From Gemmataceae bacterium (lineage in GTDB: Bacteria; Planctomycetota; Planctomycetia; Gemmatales; Gemmataceae): a stretch of 28,329 nucleotides of DNA. The stretch is taken from assembly GCA_020847555.1 (NCBI GenBank), contig JADLBT010000216.1, positions 1 through 28,329 on the forward strand, given 5' to 3'. Shown piece by piece: positions 25,405-28,329 of the stretch (within the stretch, counting starts at the first letter, position 1; each line of letters opens with the position of its first letter). The notes under the pieces are model-generated. The model saw only the letters and a program-made list of their open reading frames with translations, did no database searches and had not been told where the DNA came from. The translations under genes were made by a program, and so were the position numbers.

Positions 25405-26373
25405 ATGAGCGTCGAGCTTGCCGAACCGCGCGCCGCCCGCATGCACTGGACCAACCGCCACCTGCTGGGCCTCGAAGACCTGAGCCGGGACGAGATCGAG
25501 ACGATCCTCGACACTGCCGAGCGCTTCGCCGACGTCAACCAGCGGCGGCGCAAGAAGCCGGGCGAGCTGCGCCACCGCGTCGTCGTCAATTTGTTCTTCG
25601 AGCCGTCCACCCGCACGCGCACCAGCTTCAGCCTGGCGGCCCGGCGCCTCGGTGCCGACACCCTCGACTTCACGCCCAGCAGCAGCAGCCTGAGCAAGGG
25701 CGAGACGTTCATCGATACCGCCAAGAACATCGAGGCGATGGGCATCGACCTCATCGTCGTCCGCCACTCCTCGCCCGGCGCCCCGCACCTGCTGTCGCGG
25801 CACCTGCAGGCGAGCGTCATCAACGCCGGGGACGGCGCCCACGAACACCCGACGCAGGCCCTGCTCGACATGTTCACCATCCGCCAGCACAAGGGCCGGC
25901 TGGACGGGCTGACAGTCGGGCTGGTCGGCGACATCGCGCACAGCCGGGTCGCGCGCAGCAACATCCACGGCCTGACCAGGCTCGGCGCAAAGGTGATCGT
26001 GTGCGGCCCGCCGACCCTCGTCCCGCCAGCCCTCGCCCGGCTCGGGGTGGAGATTTCCTACCGCCTCGACGACATCCTGCCGCACTGTGACGTCATCAAC
26101 ATGCTGCGCATCCAGTTCGAGCGGCAGCGCAGCGGGCTATTCCCGTCGATCCACGAGTATGCCCTGCTATTCGGGATGGACAGCGAGCGGCTGCGCCGGG
26201 CGAAGCCGGACGTGCTGCTGCTGGCGCCGGGGCCGATCAACCGCGGCGTCGAGATCACACCGGAGGTGGCGGACGGCCCGCACTCGGCGATCCTGCAGCA
26301 GGTGACGAACGGTCTGGCGGTGCGCATGGCGGTCCTCTACCTGCTGTGCGGCCAGCCCCCGGGCGAGGGCTAA
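25405..26373 (+). CDS. pyrB: Aspartate carbamoyltransferase catalytic subunit
   Basis: PyrB makes N-carbamoyl-aspartate from carbamoyl phosphate and aspartate, the first committed step of pyrimidine synthesis. The 322-residue protein has the carbamoyl-phosphate loop [12 protein letters not shown] (65-76), the second active-site loop [10 protein letters not shown], the [10 protein letters not shown] motif (146-155), [16 protein letters not shown], and [14 protein letters not shown] near the end. The ATG at 25405 has GGAGG (25394-25398) six bases upstream. It is divergent from the Gfo/Idh/MocA gene and convergent with the copper ATPase gene. I see no pyrI, pyrC or pyrR and no clear leader control in the 229 bases before it. 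Confidence 0.96.
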   Translation: MSVELAEPRAARMHWTNRHLLGLEDLSRDEIETILDTAERFADVNQRRRKKPGELRHRVVVNLFFEPSTRTRTSFSLAARRLGADTLDFTPSSSSLSKGETFIDTAKNIEAMGIDLIVVRHSSPGAPHLLSRHLQASVINAGDGAHEHPTQALLDMFTIRQHKGRLDGLTVGLVGDIAHSRVARSNIHGLTRLGAKVIVCGPPTLVPPALARLGVEISYRLDDILPHCDVINMLRIQFERQRSGLFPSIHEYALLFGMDSERLRRAKPDVLLLAPGPINRGVEITPEVADGPHSAILQQVTNGLAVRMAVLYLLCGQPPGEG

Positions 26374-26502
26374 TGCGGCAGCGCCGTGGCGGTTTTTCCT
26401 GCCGCTTGCGGCCTGGCGCGTGGTCGCTCGCGCAAGCCTGCCGCCGCGCGCGCACAGGATCCGATGAGCGGCGCGGACGGGTGCCGTCCCGGCTTCAGGA
26501 GG
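26374..26502. other. Convergent gap between pyrB and the copper ATPase gene
   Basis: The gap holds a weak hairpin right after the pyrB stop (GCGGCAG, 26375-26381, with CTGCCGC, 26399-26405, around a loop containing a run of five T). It might end one of the two transcripts, but the loop is long and the stem short. Confidence 0.3.
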
Positions 26503-28329
26503 TTACAGCTCGACCTTCCTCAACCGCAGGGAGTTGCCGACGACCGAGAGGGAACTCAGGCTCATTGCGGCGCTCGCCCAGACCGGCGAGATGAACCCCA
26601 GCGCCGCCACCGGCACGCTCACCGCATTGTAGATGAAGGCGAGGAACAGGTTCTGCCGGATGCCACGCATCGTCGCCTGGCTCAGCCGGCGAGCCCGCGC
26701 GACTGCACGCAGGTCGCCCTGGACGAGGGTCACGTCGGCGCTCTCCATCGCCACATCGGTCCCGGTCCCCATCGCGATGCCGACGTGCGCCTGGGCCAGG
26801 GCCGGGGCGTCGTTGATGCCGTCGCCGGCCATCGCGACGGTGCGCCCCTCCGCCTGCAGCCGCTTGACGACGGCGTTCTTCTGCTCCGGCAGCACCTCGG
26901 CAATCACCTCGTCGATCCCCAGCCGTCGGGCGACCGCGTCGGCGGTGGTGCGGCTGTCGCCGGTGAGCATGATGATGCGCAGCCCGGCCTCGTGGAGCAG
27001 GCGAATCGCCTCCGGCGTCGAGGCACGGACCGGGTCCGCCACACCGATCAGCCCCGCCGCCCTGCCGTCAATCGCCACCAGGACGACCGTTTGTCCCTCG
27101 CCGCGCAACACCTCGCCCCGCGCCGCCAGCGCCCCGGGGTCCGCTCCCTGCTCGACCAGGAGGGCAGCGTTGCCGATCGCGACGGTGCGGCCTTCCACCT
27201 GGCCGAGCACACCCTTGCCGGTCAGCGAGCGGAACGCGCGCGCGTCGGCGAACGCGACGCCGCGCTCCTGCGCGCCCTTCACGATGGCACCGGCCAGCGG
27301 GTGCTCGCTGACGCGCTCCAGGCTGGCGGCCAGGCGCAGCACGTCGGCGGCGTCGAACCCCTCGGCCGGTTCGACGCCGACCAACTGCGGCCTGCCCTCG
27401 GTGAGGGTGCCGGTCTTGTCCACCACCAGGGTGTCGGCCCGCTCGAAGATCTCCAGCGCCTCCGCGTTCTTGATCAGCACCCCGTTCTCGGCCCCGCGGC
27501 CGACGCCGACCATGATCGCCATCGGCGTTGCCAGCCCCAGGGCGCACGGACAGGCGATGATCAGCACGGCGACCGCGTTGACGAGGGCGTACCCCCAGCG
27601 CGGCTCCGGCCCCCACAGCCCCCAGCCGACGAACGCGGCGGCGGCGATCAGCAGCACCGCCGGCACGAAGTAGCGCGTGACGCGGTTGACCAGTCGCTCG
27701 ACCGGGGCACGGCTGCGCTGCGCCTCGCCGACCATGCGCACGATCTGCGCCAGCAGCGTGTCGGCGCCGACGCGCTCCGCCCGCATCACCAGCGCGCCGG
27801 TGCCGTTCACCGTCCCGCCGATGACCTTCGCCCCCGCCTCCTTCTCGACCGGAACCGGCTCGCCGGAGATCATCGACTCATCGACGGAGCTATGCCCCTC
27901 GGTGACCGTGCCATCGACCGGCACTTTCTCGCCCGGCCGGATACGCAGCAGGTCATGGGGCCGGACGTGCTCCAGCGGGACATCGTGCTCGGTGCCGTCC
28001 GGGTTGATGCGGCGGGCGGTGCGCGGCGCCAGCCCGAGCAGGCGGCGAATCGCCCCACTCGTCTGGCTGCGCGCACGCACCTCCAGCATCTGGCCAAGCA
28101 GCACCAGCACGGTCACCACCGCGGCCGTGTCGAAGTACGGCATCACGACCGACCGGCCGCCCGGCAGGTCCATCCGGAACCCGGCGGGGAACGCCTCCGG
28201 GATCACCGTCGCGGCCGCGCTGTAGAGGTAGGCCGCTCCGACGCCGAGCGCGATCAGTGTGAACATGTTCGGGCTGGCGTTGACGACGGACGCCCAGGCG
28301 CGCTGGAAGAACGGCCAGCCGCACCAGAA
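26503..28329 (-). CDS. copA: Copper-translocating P-type ATPase, 5' end outside the window
   Basis: This is a P1B-type ATPase that pumps Cu(I) out of the cytoplasm. The frame is open to the window edge, where it begins [12 protein letters not shown], so at least 608 residues are here and the N-terminal metal-binding domain and first helices are missing. Visible are the membrane segment [18 protein letters not shown], the actuator loop [12 protein letters not shown], the metal site CPC in [11 protein letters not shown] (codons at 27544-27552), the phosphorylation site DKTGTLTEG (27406-27420), the [10 protein letters not shown] motif, [10 protein letters not shown] and [11 protein letters not shown], and the last helices with YNAVSVP and [15 protein letters not shown]. 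The CPC and YN/MxxSS motifs indicate Cu or Ag. No copper regulator or chaperone is seen. Confidence 0.95.
   Translation of the reverse strand, partial: FWCGWPFFQRAWASVVNASPNMFTLIALGVGAAYLYSAAATVIPEAFPAGFRMDLPGGRSVVMPYFDTAAVVTVLVLLGQMLEVRARSQTSGAIRRLLGLAPRTARRINPDGTEHDVPLEHVRPHDLLRIRPGEKVPVDGTVTEGHSSVDESMISGEPVPVEKEAGAKVIGGTVNGTGALVMRAERVGADTLLAQIVRMVGEAQRSRAPVERLVNRVTRYFVPAVLLIAAAAFVGWGLWGPEPRWGYALVNAVAVLIIACPCALGLATPMAIMVGVGRGAENGVLIKNAEALEIFERADTLVVDKTGTLTEGRPQLVGVEPAEGFDAADVLRLAASLERVSEHPLAGAIVKGAQERGVAFADARAFRSLTGKGVLGQVEGRTVAIGNAALLVEQGADPGALAARGEVLRGEGQTVVLVAIDGRAAGLIGVADPVRASTPEAIRLLHEAGLRIIMLTGDSRTTADAVARRLGIDEVIAEVLPEQKNAVVKRLQAEGRTVAMAGDGINDAPALAQAHVGIAMGTGTDVAMESADVTLVQGDLRAVARARRLSQATMRGIRQNLFLAFIYNAVSVPVAALGFISPVWASAAMSLSSLSVVGNSLRLRKVEL

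Overview
The window looks like chromosomal DNA of a high-GC planctomycete, most likely of the Gemmata group (Gemmataceae). The reasons are a very large secreted c-type cytochrome dehydrogenase with a beta-propeller-like front part and a HEAT-like middle, a TAT-exported DUF362 protein, a fused membrane/spermidine-synthase-like protein, a TPM protein with a Gly/Asp/Trp-rich tail, and intergenic hairpin repeats whose shadow translations ([33 protein letters not shown] types) are familiar from planctomycete genomes. This placement is an inference from gene content; there is no rRNA in the window.

Layout. 1-3.0 kb (minus): nuoA-nuoB-nuoC-nuoD, the start of a respiratory complex I operon that runs off the left edge. 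3.0-4.2 kb (minus): ahpC-ahpD, a peroxide-reducing pair. 4.3-9.7 kb (minus): a TPM-domain membrane protein, a HIT protein, hemC (overlapping the HIT gene by 4 bases), an ACT-domain malic enzyme and a DUF362 protein; a dispersed hairpin lies at the 3' end of the malic enzyme gene. 9.95-11.9 kb (plus): hslV-hslU, the HslVU protease, with a long inverted repeat in the spacer, ended by a strong bidirectional terminator. 12.0-12.7 kb (minus): an alpha/beta hydrolase with a Cys nucleophile. 12.7-14.4 kb: a gene-poor, probably accessory stretch with small repeats, a zinc-ribbon membrane protein of unknown function and a frameshifted DUF433 antitoxin-like remnant. 14.4-18.6 kb (minus): rpiA, a terminator, and a 1122-residue membrane/spermidine-synthase-like protein. 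18.6-19.1 kb: a non-coding stretch with a repeat cluster. 19.1-25.2 kb (minus): a Gfo/Idh/MocA oxidoreductase, the large c-type cytochrome dehydrogenase, and ilvD. 25.4-26.4 kb (plus): pyrB. 26.5 kb to the end (minus): a CopA-type copper ATPase cut by the right edge.

Most genes are housekeeping: respiration, peroxide defence, heme, pyruvate/malate, pentose phosphate, branched-chain amino acid and pyrimidine synthesis, proteolysis, copper export. I see no phage, transposase gene, CRISPR array, tRNA or rRNA, and no convincing new multi-gene system. The points most worth a second look are the Cys/Asn catalytic site of the hydrolase at 12.0-12.7 kb, the broken DUF433 gene, the dispersed hairpins placed at stop codons and between hslV and hslU, the repeat-rich leader of the zinc-ribbon gene, and the nuoA leader hairpin.
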